This document shows positions 1 through 8,243 of a stretch of 64,000 nucleotides of DNA, in pieces. The notes under the pieces were generated by a model. It did no database searches. It was given only the letters and a program-made list of their open reading frames with translations, and had not been told where the DNA came from. Numbering within the stretch: the first letter of the stretch is position 1; the number at the start of each line of letters is the position of its first letter. The stretch is from Cupriavidus sp. WKF15 (GTDB lineage Bacteria > Pseudomonadota > Gammaproteobacteria > Burkholderiales > Burkholderiaceae). The position numbers were made by a program, and so were the translations under genes. The stretch is from positions 1,736,001 to 1,800,000 of the forward strand of contig NZ_CP119573.1 in the NCBI RefSeq assembly GCF_029278605.1, given 5' to 3'.

Positions 1-1095
1 ATCGGCGTGGAACAGCGCGCGCCGGCGTGTGCCCGCCTGGCGTGCGCCGGCACGGCCCGCGAGCTGGCGCGCGGCTTCGACCAGGTGCATCAGGCCGCCG
101 GCCACGCCCGAGTGCCCGAAGGCCAGCAAGCCGCCATGCGTATTGAGCGCCAGCGCGCCGTCGGAGCCGAAGTCGCCGGCGCGCAGCCGCGCATGCGCCT
201 GCCCGCGTCCCGCCAGCCCGAGTTCTTCCAGCAGCATGACCAGCGTGATGGTGAACGAGTCGTAGATCGCCAGGTAATCGATGCCTTCCACACCGCCGCC
301 CGCCTCGGCAAACGCGCGCCGCGCGGCGTCCGCGGCGCCAGTCTGCATGACGTCGTCGATCGCACTCAGGTGCTGGTGCCGGTGCGCCTGCCCCGCGCCG
401 GCGATGCGCACCGGCGTGCCGGGGCCGGGCTCGGCCGACACGATCACAGCGACCGCGCCATCGGAGATCGGACAGCAATCCGACAGGCGCAGCGGCGTGG
501 CGATGGCACGCGCTGCACGTGCATCGGCCAGCGACAACGGTTCGCGCAGATGCGCATCCGGATGGCTGGCGGCGTGCTCGCGCATCAGCACGGCAAAGTC
601 CGACAGCGCATCGGCATCCACGCCGGCTTCATGCAGGTAGCGTGAGGCCAGCAGCGCGTAGTAGGCCGGCACCGATGCGCCATTGGGCACCTCGGCATGC
701 GGTTCGCCGACCTGCGCCAGCGTCTGGATCGACTGGTCGCGGCTCTGGCCGCTGAGCCGGTTTTCACCGGCCGCCACCAGCACGTGGCGGCAGCGGCCGG
801 CGTGCACCAGCTCGTGCGCGAGCATCGCCATCACGCCGCCGGTGGCGCCGCCCGCAGCCACGCCGTGCGCATAGGCCGGCGTGAGCGAGGCGTACTCGCA
901 GAAGCGGTCGGCCAGCATCAGGTGCGGCAGCGTGGTGGCATAGCCGCACAGCACGCCGTCGATGTCGGCGCGTGCCAGGCCGCTGTCGGCCAGCGCGGCA
1001 TCGGCGGCCTGCGCCATCAGCGTCAGCGGCGTGCTGCCCTCGATGCGGCCGAAGCGCGTGTTGCCGGTGCCGCGAACGTAGCTTGTCCCGGCCAT
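1..1095 (-). CDS. Thiolase-like / lipid-transfer-type acetyl-CoA acetyltransferase family protein, 3' end outside window
   Basis: The leftward frame opens at ATG 1095 and runs off the window edge, so about 365 N-terminal residues are seen. The fold signature is that of the SCP-x/lipid-transfer branch of the thiolase superfamily: an early GVLCGYAT segment, a GGATGG turn near residues 82-87 and a C-terminal NTHGGLLAFGHSG segment. Where biosynthetic and degradative thiolases carry the nucleophilic Cys (CxSG), this protein reads GGATGG. It may therefore be a non-canonical member or act with a partner, as many lipid-transfer-type homologues do; that is inference. Its start lies one base after the stop of the binding-protein gene, which implies translational coupling. 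Such proteins are often followed by a DUF35/OB-fold partner, which would lie beyond base 1. Family call firm, substrate unknown. Confidence 0.85.
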   Translation of the reverse strand, partial: MAGTSYVRGTGNTRFGRIEGSTPLTLMAQAADAALADSGLARADIDGVLCGYATTLPHLMLADRFCEYASLTPAYAHGVAAGGATGGVMAMLAHELVHAGRCRHVLVAAGENRLSGQSRDQSIQTLAQVGEPHAEVPNGASVPAYYALLASRYLHEAGVDADALSDFAVLMREHAASHPDAHLREPLSLADARAARAIATPLRLSDCCPISDGAVAVIVSAEPGPGTPVRIAGAGQAHRHQHLSAIDDVMQTGAADAARRAFAEAGGGVEGIDYLAIYDSFTITLVMLLEELGLAGRGQAHARLRAGDFGSDGALALNTHGGLLAFGHSGVAGGLMHLVEAARQLAGRAGARQAGTRRRALFHAD

Positions 1096-1096
1096 A

Positions 1097-2338
1097 TCAG
1101 CGCTTGAGCAGCGGGCATTGCGACTTCGATACCGGCATGAAGGCCTGGTCGCCCGGCACCGTCGCCAGCACCTTGTAGTAGTCCCACGGATACTTGGACT
1201 CCGCCGGGCTCTTCACCTCGAACAGGTACATGTCGTGGATCATGCGGCCGTCTTCGCGGATGCGGCCATTCTTCGCAAAGAAGTCGTTGATCGGCATGGA
1301 CTTCATCTTCTTCATCACCGCGGCGGTTTCGTCGGTGCCCGCGGCCTGCACGGCTTTCAGGTAGTGCATGACCGATGAATAGGCGCCCGCCTGGCTCATG
1401 TTCGGCATCTTCTTCACCTTCTCGAAGTAGCGCCGCGACCAGGCCCGCGTGGCGTCGTTCATGTCCCAGTAGAAGGCCTCGGTCAGCACCAGCCCGGCGG
1501 CCGTCTTCAGGCCGATCGCATGGATATCGTTGATGTAGAGCAGCAGGCCGGCCATGCGCTGCGCGCCGTTGCGGGTCAGGCCGAATTCAGATGCAGCCTT
1601 GATCGCGTTGACGGTGTCGCCGCCCGCATTGGCCAGGCCTACCACCTGCGCCTTGCTGGCCTGTGCCTGCAGCAGGTAGGACGCGAAGTCGCTCGCGCCG
1701 ATGGGGTGGCGCGCGGCGCCCAGCACCTTGCCGCCGGCTTCGTTGATCACCGCGGTGGCCGACTCCTGCAGCGTGTGCCCGAAGGCATAGTCGGCGGTCA
1801 GGAAGAACCAGGTCTTGCCGCCACGCTGCACCATGGCGCGCGCGGTGGTATTGGCGAGCGCATAGGTGTCGTACGCATAGTGCACCGACACCGGCGTGCA
1901 CAGGTCGTTGGTGATGCGCTCGCTGCCGGGGCCTGAGAACACCACGATGTGGTTTTTCTGCTTGGCTACGTCGAGCACGGCCAGCGCCGGCGCGGATGCC
2001 GCCACGTCGAGGATGGCATCGACATGGCCCGTGTCGAACCATTCGCGCGCCTTGTTGGCGGCGATGTCCGCCTTGTTCTGGTGGTCGACCACCACCAGCT
2101 CGATCTTCTTGCCCAGCACCTTGCCGCCGAAGTCGTCGATGGCCATCTGCGCCGCGGTGGCGCTGCCGCGGCCGGTGACGTCGGCGTACAGGCCGCTCAT
2201 GTCGAGCAGCATGCCGATCTTGACCATGTCGTCGGAGATTGCTGCCGCTGGCTGGGCCTGCGCGGCGCCGCAGGCAAGCGCGGCAGCCATGGCGAGCGTG
2301 CCGGCGGCCTTGCGGAACATCGAATGGCGTAGCTTCAT
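1097..2338 (-). CDS. ABC transporter substrate-binding protein, branched-chain amino acid (LIV) type
   Basis: A 413-residue exported protein. The N-terminus has a basic start, a hydrophobic stretch and an Ala-rich AQA cleavage site near residue 29. The mature part begins with VKIGMLLDMSGLYADVTG, typical of periplasmic type-I binding proteins of the LivJ/Leu-Ile-Val family. In soil betaproteobacteria this family often binds aromatic or other carboxylic acids rather than amino acids. No permease or ATPase gene is visible nearby, so it either uses shared components or its transporter genes lie outside the window. It lies 40 bases after the cyclase gene and one base before the thiolase-like gene, in one leftward operon. 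The substrate is probably that of the operon (inference). Confidence 0.9.
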   Translation of the reverse strand: MKLRHSMFRKAAGTLAMAAALACGAAQAQPAAAISDDMVKIGMLLDMSGLYADVTGRGSATAAQMAIDDFGGKVLGKKIELVVVDHQNKADIAANKAREWFDTGHVDAILDVAASAPALAVLDVAKQKNHIVVFSGPGSERITNDLCTPVSVHYAYDTYALANTTARAMVQRGGKTWFFLTADYAFGHTLQESATAVINEAGGKVLGAARHPIGASDFASYLLQAQASKAQVVGLANAGGDTVNAIKAASEFGLTRNGAQRMAGLLLYINDIHAIGLKTAAGLVLTEAFYWDMNDATRAWSRRYFEKVKKMPNMSQAGAYSSVMHYLKAVQAAGTDETAAVMKKMKSMPINDFFAKNGRIREDGRMIHDMYLFEVKSPAESKYPWDYYKVLATVPGDQAFMPVSKSQCPLLKR

Positions 2339-2378
2339 GTCGTCTCCCTGGCTCGTTGTGTAGTGTCGTGTGAGGTGG

Positions 2379-3434
2379 TCAGACCGTGGCGATCGGTGTC
2401 ACCGGCGAGCCCACCGCCCCCGGCAGGCGCAGCGGCGGCGCGGTGAGCTGGAAGCGGGTGCGGCCATTGGCGCGCAGCCAGTCGGCAAGTTCGCGCAGGT
2501 ACCACAGCTCGCCCAGCGGCAGGCCCAGCTTGAACAGGCAGTGGTGGTGCAGCGGCAGCAGCGGGTGGTGCTTGTCGCCATCGGGCGCGGGGCGGGCCGG
2601 GTAGCGCTCGACCGCGTAGTTGTCGGCAGCCAGCGCGGCAATGCCGGCATCGGTGATCCATTGCAGCAGCTTGTCGTCGCGCCCGTCGAGCGCGCAGCAG
2701 CTGTGGTGCAGCACCGCTTCGTCGGGCTCGCGCTGCATCGACAGCACGATCTCGGCAAAGCCGGTGCGCAGCAGCAGCGTGTCGCCGGGCTCGACCTCGG
2801 CCTTGGTGGCGTCCATGGCCTGCATCAGGTCGTCATAGCCGACGTTGCGGAAGTCCATGCCAAAGGTGTGGGCCAGGTCCACCAGCACGCCGCGGCCCTG
2901 CATGCCACTGACCGCGAAGTTCTCAATGCCCAGCGCCTGTGCAGCGCTGTGATCGTGGCCGCAGGGGTGGGCCGCGAAGTGGTCGTCCTCGGCGTAGTCA
3001 ACGGGGCCGACGATATGCTCGTTGGCGCGGTAGCCGTTGTAGTAAACGCGCTCGGGCCTGCCGTCGCCGTCGGCATCGAACAGCGCGCCCACGTGCGCCA
3101 GCGAATCCCACTGCGTGCTGTACTGCAGGCACATCAGCACCTGGTCGTCGCTGAGGACATCGATGGCGGCCGGATCGATCTTCGCCAGCGGGAAATTCAC
3201 ATACGGGATGTCATCGCGGAAGGTCGGGCGCAGCACCGGCGGGTGGCGACGTGGGTTGAGCTTGTTGCCGCCCGGGTAGTCGAGCGGCAGCGACAGGCAG
3301 AAGCTGAGTCCGGCCTGCACCTCGCGCGCGCCTTTCACGACCTGCTCGGGGCCGATCAGGTTGATGCGGCCGAGCTGGTCGTCGGGCCCGAAATCGCCCC
3401 AGTTGGAACTTTGCGGACGTTGCTTCCAGCGCAT
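2379..3434 (-). CDS. Cyclase family protein (kynurenine formamidase-like metal-dependent hydrolase)
   Basis: The product is 351 residues from ATG 3434. It belongs to the cyclase family (kynurenine formamidase/isatin hydrolase type). The WDSLAHVGALFDADG segment carries the metal-binding HxG...D-type motif, and a second His/Cys-rich region (HPCGHDH) follows. Length is at the long end for the family, which is typical of the 'cyclase family protein' group of Burkholderiales. Members hydrolyse amide or C-C-type bonds in ring-derived acids; the substrate here cannot be read from sequence. The frame could extend upstream into the regulator gene, but the ATG one base after the IclR stop (TGACATG arrangement) is the natural start. 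It sits second in the leftward operon. Confidence 0.85.
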   Translation of the reverse strand: MRWKQRPQSSNWGDFGPDDQLGRINLIGPEQVVKGAREVQAGLSFCLSLPLDYPGGNKLNPRRHPPVLRPTFRDDIPYVNFPLAKIDPAAIDVLSDDQVLMCLQYSTQWDSLAHVGALFDADGDGRPERVYYNGYRANEHIVGPVDYAEDDHFAAHPCGHDHSAAQALGIENFAVSGMQGRGVLVDLAHTFGMDFRNVGYDDLMQAMDATKAEVEPGDTLLLRTGFAEIVLSMQREPDEAVLHHSCCALDGRDDKLLQWITDAGIAALAADNYAVERYPARPAPDGDKHHPLLPLHHHCLFKLGLPLGELWYLRELADWLRANGRTRFQLTAPPLRLPGAVGSPVTPIATV

Positions 3435-3435
3435 G

Positions 3436-4254
3436 TCATGCCTCCTCTCGGGCGCGTGGCCGGGCGGCCGGCCGTTCTCGTTGTGTGTCGGGGGGAGCGC
3501 CCGTTTGCGGGCGCCAGGTCTGGTTGAAAGCTTCGGCTTCACGCCGCAGCGCGCGCGCCATGGCGGCTTCGCGGTCGGTGATGCGCTCATTGAGCGCGGC
3601 GATGCTGATCGCGCCAAGCGGGTAGCCGTCGGGGCCGCGCAGTGCGATGGCGATCCCGCCCATGCGCTCGACCACCACATCCAGCAGCACCGCGTAGCCG
3701 CGTTCGCGCGTGGCCTGTATATGGCCGAGCAGCATGGACCGGCTGAAACGCGGATAGCGGCGCATGGCCGGCGCGATGCCGTCGAGCACGGCCTCTACCT
3801 CCGCATCGGGCAGGGCGGCCAGCAGCGCCAGGCTGCCCGCGCCGATGCCCAGCGGCCGGCGGCTGCCGATCTCCAGGTAATTGGCGCGGATCGGGAAGTT
3901 GCCCAGGCGCAGTTCGATGCAGACCGACTCGCAGCCGCTCGGCACGGACAGGATGGCGCTGTCCTGGAAGGCATTGGCCAGCCGGATCAGCGCGGGCCGG
4001 ACCAGCGGGCGCAGGTCGGTGCGCTGCACCGTGGTGGCATGCAGCGTCAGCCATTCCGGGCCGGGCATGAACGCCTTGGTGGCCGGGTCGCGTTGCACCA
4101 TGCCTTCCGCCACCAGCGTTTCCAGCAGGCGCAGCGCCGACGCCTTGTCGACGCCGGCGGCGTTCGCGAGGTCGGTCAGGCGGCTGTTGCGGGCATCGGT
4201 CAGCGCGCGCAGCAGGCGGCAGGCCTTCTGCAGCGAGGTGCTGGGAGTGGTCAC
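3436..4254 (-). CDS. IclR family transcriptional regulator
   Basis: The product is 272 residues, starting at GTG 4254. The N-terminal winged helix (residues about 8-70) includes SRLTDLANAAGVDKASALR and LLETLVAEGMVQRD. The C-terminal IclR effector domain contains SVPSGCESVCIELRLGNFPIRA. The C-terminal tail is Arg/Pro-rich. It is the first gene of the leftward operon and divergent from the hydratase/dehydrogenase gene across a 442-base region, so it is the obvious candidate regulator of both arms. IclR proteins usually sense a pathway acid. The gene ends one base before the cyclase start. Confidence 0.92.
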   Translation of the reverse strand: MTTPSTSLQKACRLLRALTDARNSRLTDLANAAGVDKASALRLLETLVAEGMVQRDPATKAFMPGPEWLTLHATTVQRTDLRPLVRPALIRLANAFQDSAILSVPSGCESVCIELRLGNFPIRANYLEIGSRRPLGIGAGSLALLAALPDAEVEAVLDGIAPAMRRYPRFSRSMLLGHIQATRERGYAVLLDVVVERMGGIAIALRGPDGYPLGAISIAALNERITDREAAMARALRREAEAFNQTWRPQTGAPPDTQRERPAARPRAREEA

Positions 4255-4696
4255 GCCGGTTGTCTCCTTTGTCAGGCTTTCAACTGGTGAAACCTGTAGG
4301 AGCGGTTATAGGCCATGCAGCAAGGCTGGTCATTCTGCGGCGCGGAAAAATTTCGCCGGCTGAAACTGCGGGCCGGGCTGCTTCTGCTGGGAATGCGGGT
4401 ATGCCGCGGAATCCGCGCGATGCGGCGGCGTGCCGGGGTGCGCGGGAAGAATTTGCTCTTTGGGAAGCGAAGGACTGAGATACCGTTTGGACGCATCGCA
4501 GCCTGATATTGCTGTCCAGCGGCACTGATTAGTGCTCATCCACGCACCTGAAGGACAGATATCATGGCGCAAACGCCTCCCTTCGGAAGGATCGAGCCAG
4601 CGTCAAATTATATTTGACATTTTGTCAATGGCCTTTGGGATTGTATAGCCAGCTTATCGAGGCAAAATGCCGGGTTGACCTCAATCGGAGACAACC
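4255..4696. other. Divergent promoter region between IclR and fadB-like genes
   Basis: This 442-base non-coding stretch separates the two divergent arms. The left half is ordinary GC-rich DNA with no ORF that I trust. The right part (about 4600-4660) becomes AT-rich and holds two overlapping inverted repeats close to the fadB-like gene, described separately. A Shine-Dalgarno-like GGAG sits just before ATG 4697. I could not fix a sigma-70 promoter with confidence; TATAG-like sequence around 4644 is a possible -10. Confidence 0.6.
4602..4628. promoter_or_regulatory. Overlapping inverted repeats, probable operator of fadB-like gene
   Basis: Two perfect dyads share a half-site: GTCAAAT-TAT-ATTTGAC (4602-4618) and TTGACA-TTT-TGTCAA (4614-4628). 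They lie about 70 bases before ATG 4697, in the only AT-rich part of the intergenic region. Half-sites of the TTGAC/GTCAA form suggest a GntR-, MarR- or IclR-type repressor site; which protein binds is not known. The second dyad also contains a perfect -35 hexamer. Confidence 0.6.
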
Positions 4697-6808
4697 ATGA
4701 CCAACGAAGCTTCCGTCGTTCGCGCTCTTCGCCACGGCGACGTGCAGGTGATCAGCATCTGCAACCCGCCGGTCAATGCGCTGGGCGTGGCGGTGCGCCA
4801 GGGCCTGAAGCAGGCGATCGAGCAGGCGCAGGCCGATGCCGGCGTGCGCGCCGTGCTGGTCGTGGGGGAAGGCAAGGCCTTCATCGCCGGCGCCGATATC
4901 CGTGAATTCGGCAAGCCGCCGATGCCGCCGTCGCTGCCCGAGGTCTGCAATCAGATCGAAACGAGCGGCAAGCTCATGGTCGCCGCCATCCATGGCCCGG
5001 CGCTTGGTGGCGGCCTGGAAGTCGCCATGTCGGCGCACTATCGACTGGCGCTGCCGGCCGCCAAGCTGGGCCTGCCCGAAGTCAACCTGGGCCTGCTGCC
5101 CGGTGCCGGCGGCACGCAGCGTGCGCCGCGCCTGATGGGCGCGAAGGCCGCTGCCGAACTGATGCTCAGCGGCAAGCACCTGTCGGCCAAGGCCGCGCAG
5201 GCCGCCGGGCTGGTCGATCGCCTGGCTGACGGGGATGATCCCGTGGCAGCCGGCCTGGCCTACGTCAACGAACTGCTCGGCCAAGGCGCGCCGCTGCGCC
5301 GCACGCGCGACCTGGCCATTGCCGATAAGGCGGCCGCTCTGGCCGAACTCGATGCGCTGCAAGCCGATACCGCGAAGAAGAGCCGCGGCCTGTTCTCGCC
5401 GCTGAAGATCGTCGAGTGCGTGCGCGCGGCCGTGGAACTGCCGTTCGACGAAGGCCTGGCGCGCGAGCGTGCGCTGTTTGTCGAATGCCTGAACAGCCCG
5501 CAGCGCGCGGGCCTGGTCCACGCCTTCTTCGCCGAGCGCGAAACCGCCAAGGTGCCCGAGGCGCAAGGCGCCGCGCCGCGCGCGCTCAGCCGCGTCGCCG
5601 TGATCGGCGGCGGCACCATGGGCGCGGGCATCACCGTGGCCGCGCTGGACGCGGGCCTGCCGGTGGTGATGATCGAGCGCGACGCCGAGTCGATCGCGCG
5701 CGGCCAGGCCAACGTCGAGAAGGTGTACAACGGCCTGATCGCCAAGGGCCGCATGACCGAAGAGGGCAAGGCCGCGATCCTGGCGCGCTACACGCCGAGC
5801 ACGTCGTACGACGCCATTGCCGACGTGGACCTGGTGATCGAAGCCGTGTTCGAGGACATCGAGGTCAAGAAGGCCGTGTTCCAGCAGCTGGACCGCGTGT
5901 GCAAGCCCGGCGCCGTGCTGGCCACCAATACTTCGTATCTCGATATCGACGCGATTGCCGGCAGCATCTCGCGCCCGCAGGACGTGATCGGGCTGCATTT
6001 CTTCAGCCCTGCCAACATCATGAAGCTGCTGGAGATCGTCGTGCCGTCCAAGGTCAGCGCCGACGTCGTGGTGACCGCGTTCGAACTGGCCAAGCGCATG
6101 AAGAAGATCCCGGTGCGCGCGGGCGTGTGCGACGGCTTCATCGGCAACCGCATCCTGGCCATCTACAAGCAGGCCGCCGACTACATCATGGAAGACGGCG
6201 CCAGCCCCTACGAGATCGACGAGGCCGTGCGCGGCTTCGGCTACCCGATGGGCCCGTTCCAGGTGACCGACCTGGCCGGCGGCGACATCGGCTGGGCCAC
6301 CCGCAAGCGCCGCGCCGCGACGCGCGACCCGAAGGCGCGCTATGTCGAGGTCGCCGACCGCATCTGCGAGCGCGGCTGGTTCGGCCAGAAGACCGGCCGC
6401 GGCTTCTACCTCTACCCGCAGGGCGCGCGCGTCGGCCAACCCGACCCGGAAGTGCTCGCCATCGTCGATGCCGAGCGCCAGAAGAAGGGCATCGTGCCGC
6501 GCAAGTTCACGGCCGAGGAAATCATGCGCCGCTATATGGCGGCCATGGTCAACGAAGGCGCCAAGGTGGTGGAAGAGGGCATCGCGCTGCGTCCGCTGGA
6601 TGTCGACGTGACGTTCCTGTCCGGCTATGGCTTTCCGCGCTTCCGCGGCGGCCCGATGAAGTACGCGGACATGGTCGGCCTGCCGAAGATCCTGGAAGAT
6701 ATCCGGACCTTCGCCACGGAAGACCCGCTGTTCTGGAAGCCGGCGCCGCTGCTGGAAAAGCTGGTGGCGGAAGGCAAGGATTTCGCCAGCCTCAACCAGG
6801 CACGCTGA
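4697..6808 (+). CDS. Bifunctional enoyl-CoA hydratase / 3-hydroxyacyl-CoA dehydrogenase (FadB/FadJ-like)
   Basis: The product is 703 residues. Residues 1-190 form a crotonase domain with the oxyanion segment GKAFIAGADIREF and two likely catalytic Glu residues, E108 (GGGLEVA) and E128 (GLPEVNLG), spaced as in crotonase. From about residue 297 a Rossmann NAD domain begins (VAVIGGGTMGAG). The dehydrogenase catalytic His is about residue 434 (GLHFFSPAN). Two C-terminal dimerisation repeats follow. Length fits peroxisomal-type and FadJ-like fusions. It converts trans-2-enoyl-CoA to 3-ketoacyl-CoA in beta-oxidation of the locus substrate. It heads the rightward arm, divergent from the IclR operon, with a CoA-transferase next. 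Confidence 0.95.
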   Translation: MTNEASVVRALRHGDVQVISICNPPVNALGVAVRQGLKQAIEQAQADAGVRAVLVVGEGKAFIAGADIREFGKPPMPPSLPEVCNQIETSGKLMVAAIHGPALGGGLEVAMSAHYRLALPAAKLGLPEVNLGLLPGAGGTQRAPRLMGAKAAAELMLSGKHLSAKAAQAAGLVDRLADGDDPVAAGLAYVNELLGQGAPLRRTRDLAIADKAAALAELDALQADTAKKSRGLFSPLKIVECVRAAVELPFDEGLARERALFVECLNSPQRAGLVHAFFAERETAKVPEAQGAAPRALSRVAVIGGGTMGAGITVAALDAGLPVVMIERDAESIARGQANVEKVYNGLIAKGRMTEEGKAAILARYTPSTSYDAIADVDLVIEAVFEDIEVKKAVFQQLDRVCKPGAVLATNTSYLDIDAIAGSISRPQDVIGLHFFSPANIMKLLEIVVPSKVSADVVVTAFELAKRMKKIPVRAGVCDGFIGNRILAIYKQAADYIMEDGASPYEIDEAVRGFGYPMGPFQVTDLAGGDIGWATRKRRAATRDPKARYVEVADRICERGWFGQKTGRGFYLYPQGARVGQPDPEVLAIVDAERQKKGIVPRKFTAEEIMRRYMAAMVNEGAKVVEEGIALRPLDVDVTFLSGYGFPRFRGGPMKYADMVGLPKILEDIRTFATEDPLFWKPAPLLEKLVAEGKDFASLNQAR

Positions 6809-6850
6809 TATGCGCGGCGCATGACGCCCGCCTGGCCACAGTAGTTCATT

Positions 6851-6877
6851 GCGACGAGGCCGACCCTGCCTCGTCGC
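6851..6877 (+). other. Intercistronic hairpin between fadB-like and CoA-transferase genes
   Basis: A perfect 10-base stem, GCGACGAGGC / GCCTCGTCGC, with a 7-base loop. It ends 18 bases before the CoA-transferase ATG and just ahead of its GGAG ribosome binding site. There is no T-run, so it is more likely an RNA-processing or stability element than a full terminator. Confidence 0.6.
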
Positions 6878-6895
6878 AGCCCATGGAGACGAGCA

Positions 6896-8146
6896 ATGCA
6901 AACTACAACGGAACAATCCCAGGGCATCGACTTCCCGCTGGAAGGGGTGCGTGTGCTGGACCTGTCGCGCGTGTTCGCGGGGCCGCTGTGCGGCCAGGTC
7001 CTGGCCGACTTCGGTGCCGAAGTAGTCAAGGTCGAACACCCGGGCCGCGGCGACGATACGCGCGACTGGGGCATGCGCATCGGCAAGACCGAGACCACGT
7101 ACTTCAACAGCATGAACCGCAACAAGCGGTCCATCACGCTGGACCTGCAGAGCAAGGAAGGCGTGCAGATCGTCTATGACCTGCTGCCGCAGTTCGACGT
7201 GGTCATCCACAACTTCAAGACCGGCGGCGCCGAGAAGCTGGGCCTGGGCTATGAACAGCTCAAGGCGATCAAGCCCGAGCTGATCTACTGCGCGGTGTCT
7301 GGCTACAACACCAGCGGCCCCGAGGCCAAGCGCCCCGGCTACGACCTGGTGATCCAGGGCGAGGCCGGCCTGATGGCGCTCAACGGCGAAGCCGACACGC
7401 CGCCGCTGAAGTTCGGCGTGGCCGTGGTGGACCTGATGACCGGCATGTACGCAGCGCAGGCGGTGCTGGCCGCGCTGTTCCGCCGCGAACGCAAGGGCAA
7501 GGGCCAGCTGATCGAAATGGCGCTGTACGACTGCGGGCTGATGGTCACGGGCTACTATGGCCTGGACGCCATGCTGCTGGGCCGCGACCCGGCACGCTAT
7601 GGCAATGCCCATCCGTCGATCGTGCCCTACGGTATGTTCGAGTCCGCCGACGGCCCGCTGATCATCGCGGTGGGCAACAACAGCCAGTTCGACAAGTTCT
7701 GCCGCCAGGTCATCGAGCGCCCGGACATCGTCGAGGATCCGCGCTATGCGACCAATGTCGAGCGGGCGAAGAACCGCGAGACGCTGACCCCGCTTATCAC
7801 CGGCCTGATCCGCAGCTTTAAGCGCGACCTGCTGCTCGAGCGCATGACGGCCTGCGGCATCCCTTGTGGCAAAGTGGCCGGCCTGCACGAGGCGCTGACC
7901 AGCGAGCGGACCCGCCAGGGCGGCCTGCTGCGCGAGATGCCGCACCCGGTGGCCGGCAGCACGCATGTGTTCGCGCCGCCGTACCGCCTCGACGGCCAGC
8001 GCCTGCCGATCCGCAGCGCGCCGCCCACGCTGGGCGAAGGCACGCGCGCCGTGCTGCAGAACCTGCTTCAGCTGAGCGACGAGCAATTGCAGGACCTGCA
8101 GGCGCGTGGCGTGCTGACGCTGCCGGAGACCCCGGGCAACGCCTGA
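6896..8146 (+). CDS. CaiB/BaiF family (class III) CoA-transferase
   Basis: The product is 416 residues, starting at ATG 6896 with GGAG seven bases upstream. It is a standard-length class III acyl-CoA transferase. The CoA-binding N-terminal segment contains LDLSRVFAGPLCGQVLADFG and EVVKVEHP; MNRNKRSITLDL follows. The likely catalytic Asp is D150 in the PGYDLVIQGEAG motif. It probably loads the pathway acid with CoA from succinyl-CoA or another donor, feeding the hydratase/dehydrogenase encoded just upstream. The gene lies 87 bases after the fadB-like gene, across a hairpin, and before a Bug receptor gene, so uptake, activation and oxidation are grouped. Confidence 0.93.
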   Translation: MQTTTEQSQGIDFPLEGVRVLDLSRVFAGPLCGQVLADFGAEVVKVEHPGRGDDTRDWGMRIGKTETTYFNSMNRNKRSITLDLQSKEGVQIVYDLLPQFDVVIHNFKTGGAEKLGLGYEQLKAIKPELIYCAVSGYNTSGPEAKRPGYDLVIQGEAGLMALNGEADTPPLKFGVAVVDLMTGMYAAQAVLAALFRRERKGKGQLIEMALYDCGLMVTGYYGLDAMLLGRDPARYGNAHPSIVPYGMFESADGPLIIAVGNNSQFDKFCRQVIERPDIVEDPRYATNVERAKNRETLTPLITGLIRSFKRDLLLERMTACGIPCGKVAGLHEALTSERTRQGGLLREMPHPVAGSTHVFAPPYRLDGQRLPIRSAPPTLGEGTRAVLQNLLQLSDEQLQDLQARGVLTLPETPGNA

Positions 8147-8243
8147 GTATTTGCGCCGCGCGGACGTCATGACCGTTGGCGCGGCCAGGCCCGGCAAGGG
8201 GGCCCAATGGAGACCTTGCACTGACTCAAACCGGAACAATAAA

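Noticed and set aside
8151..8243. Upstream extension of the first Bug receptor
   Set aside because: The added residues are unconserved, lack a ribosome binding site and would bury the signal peptide.
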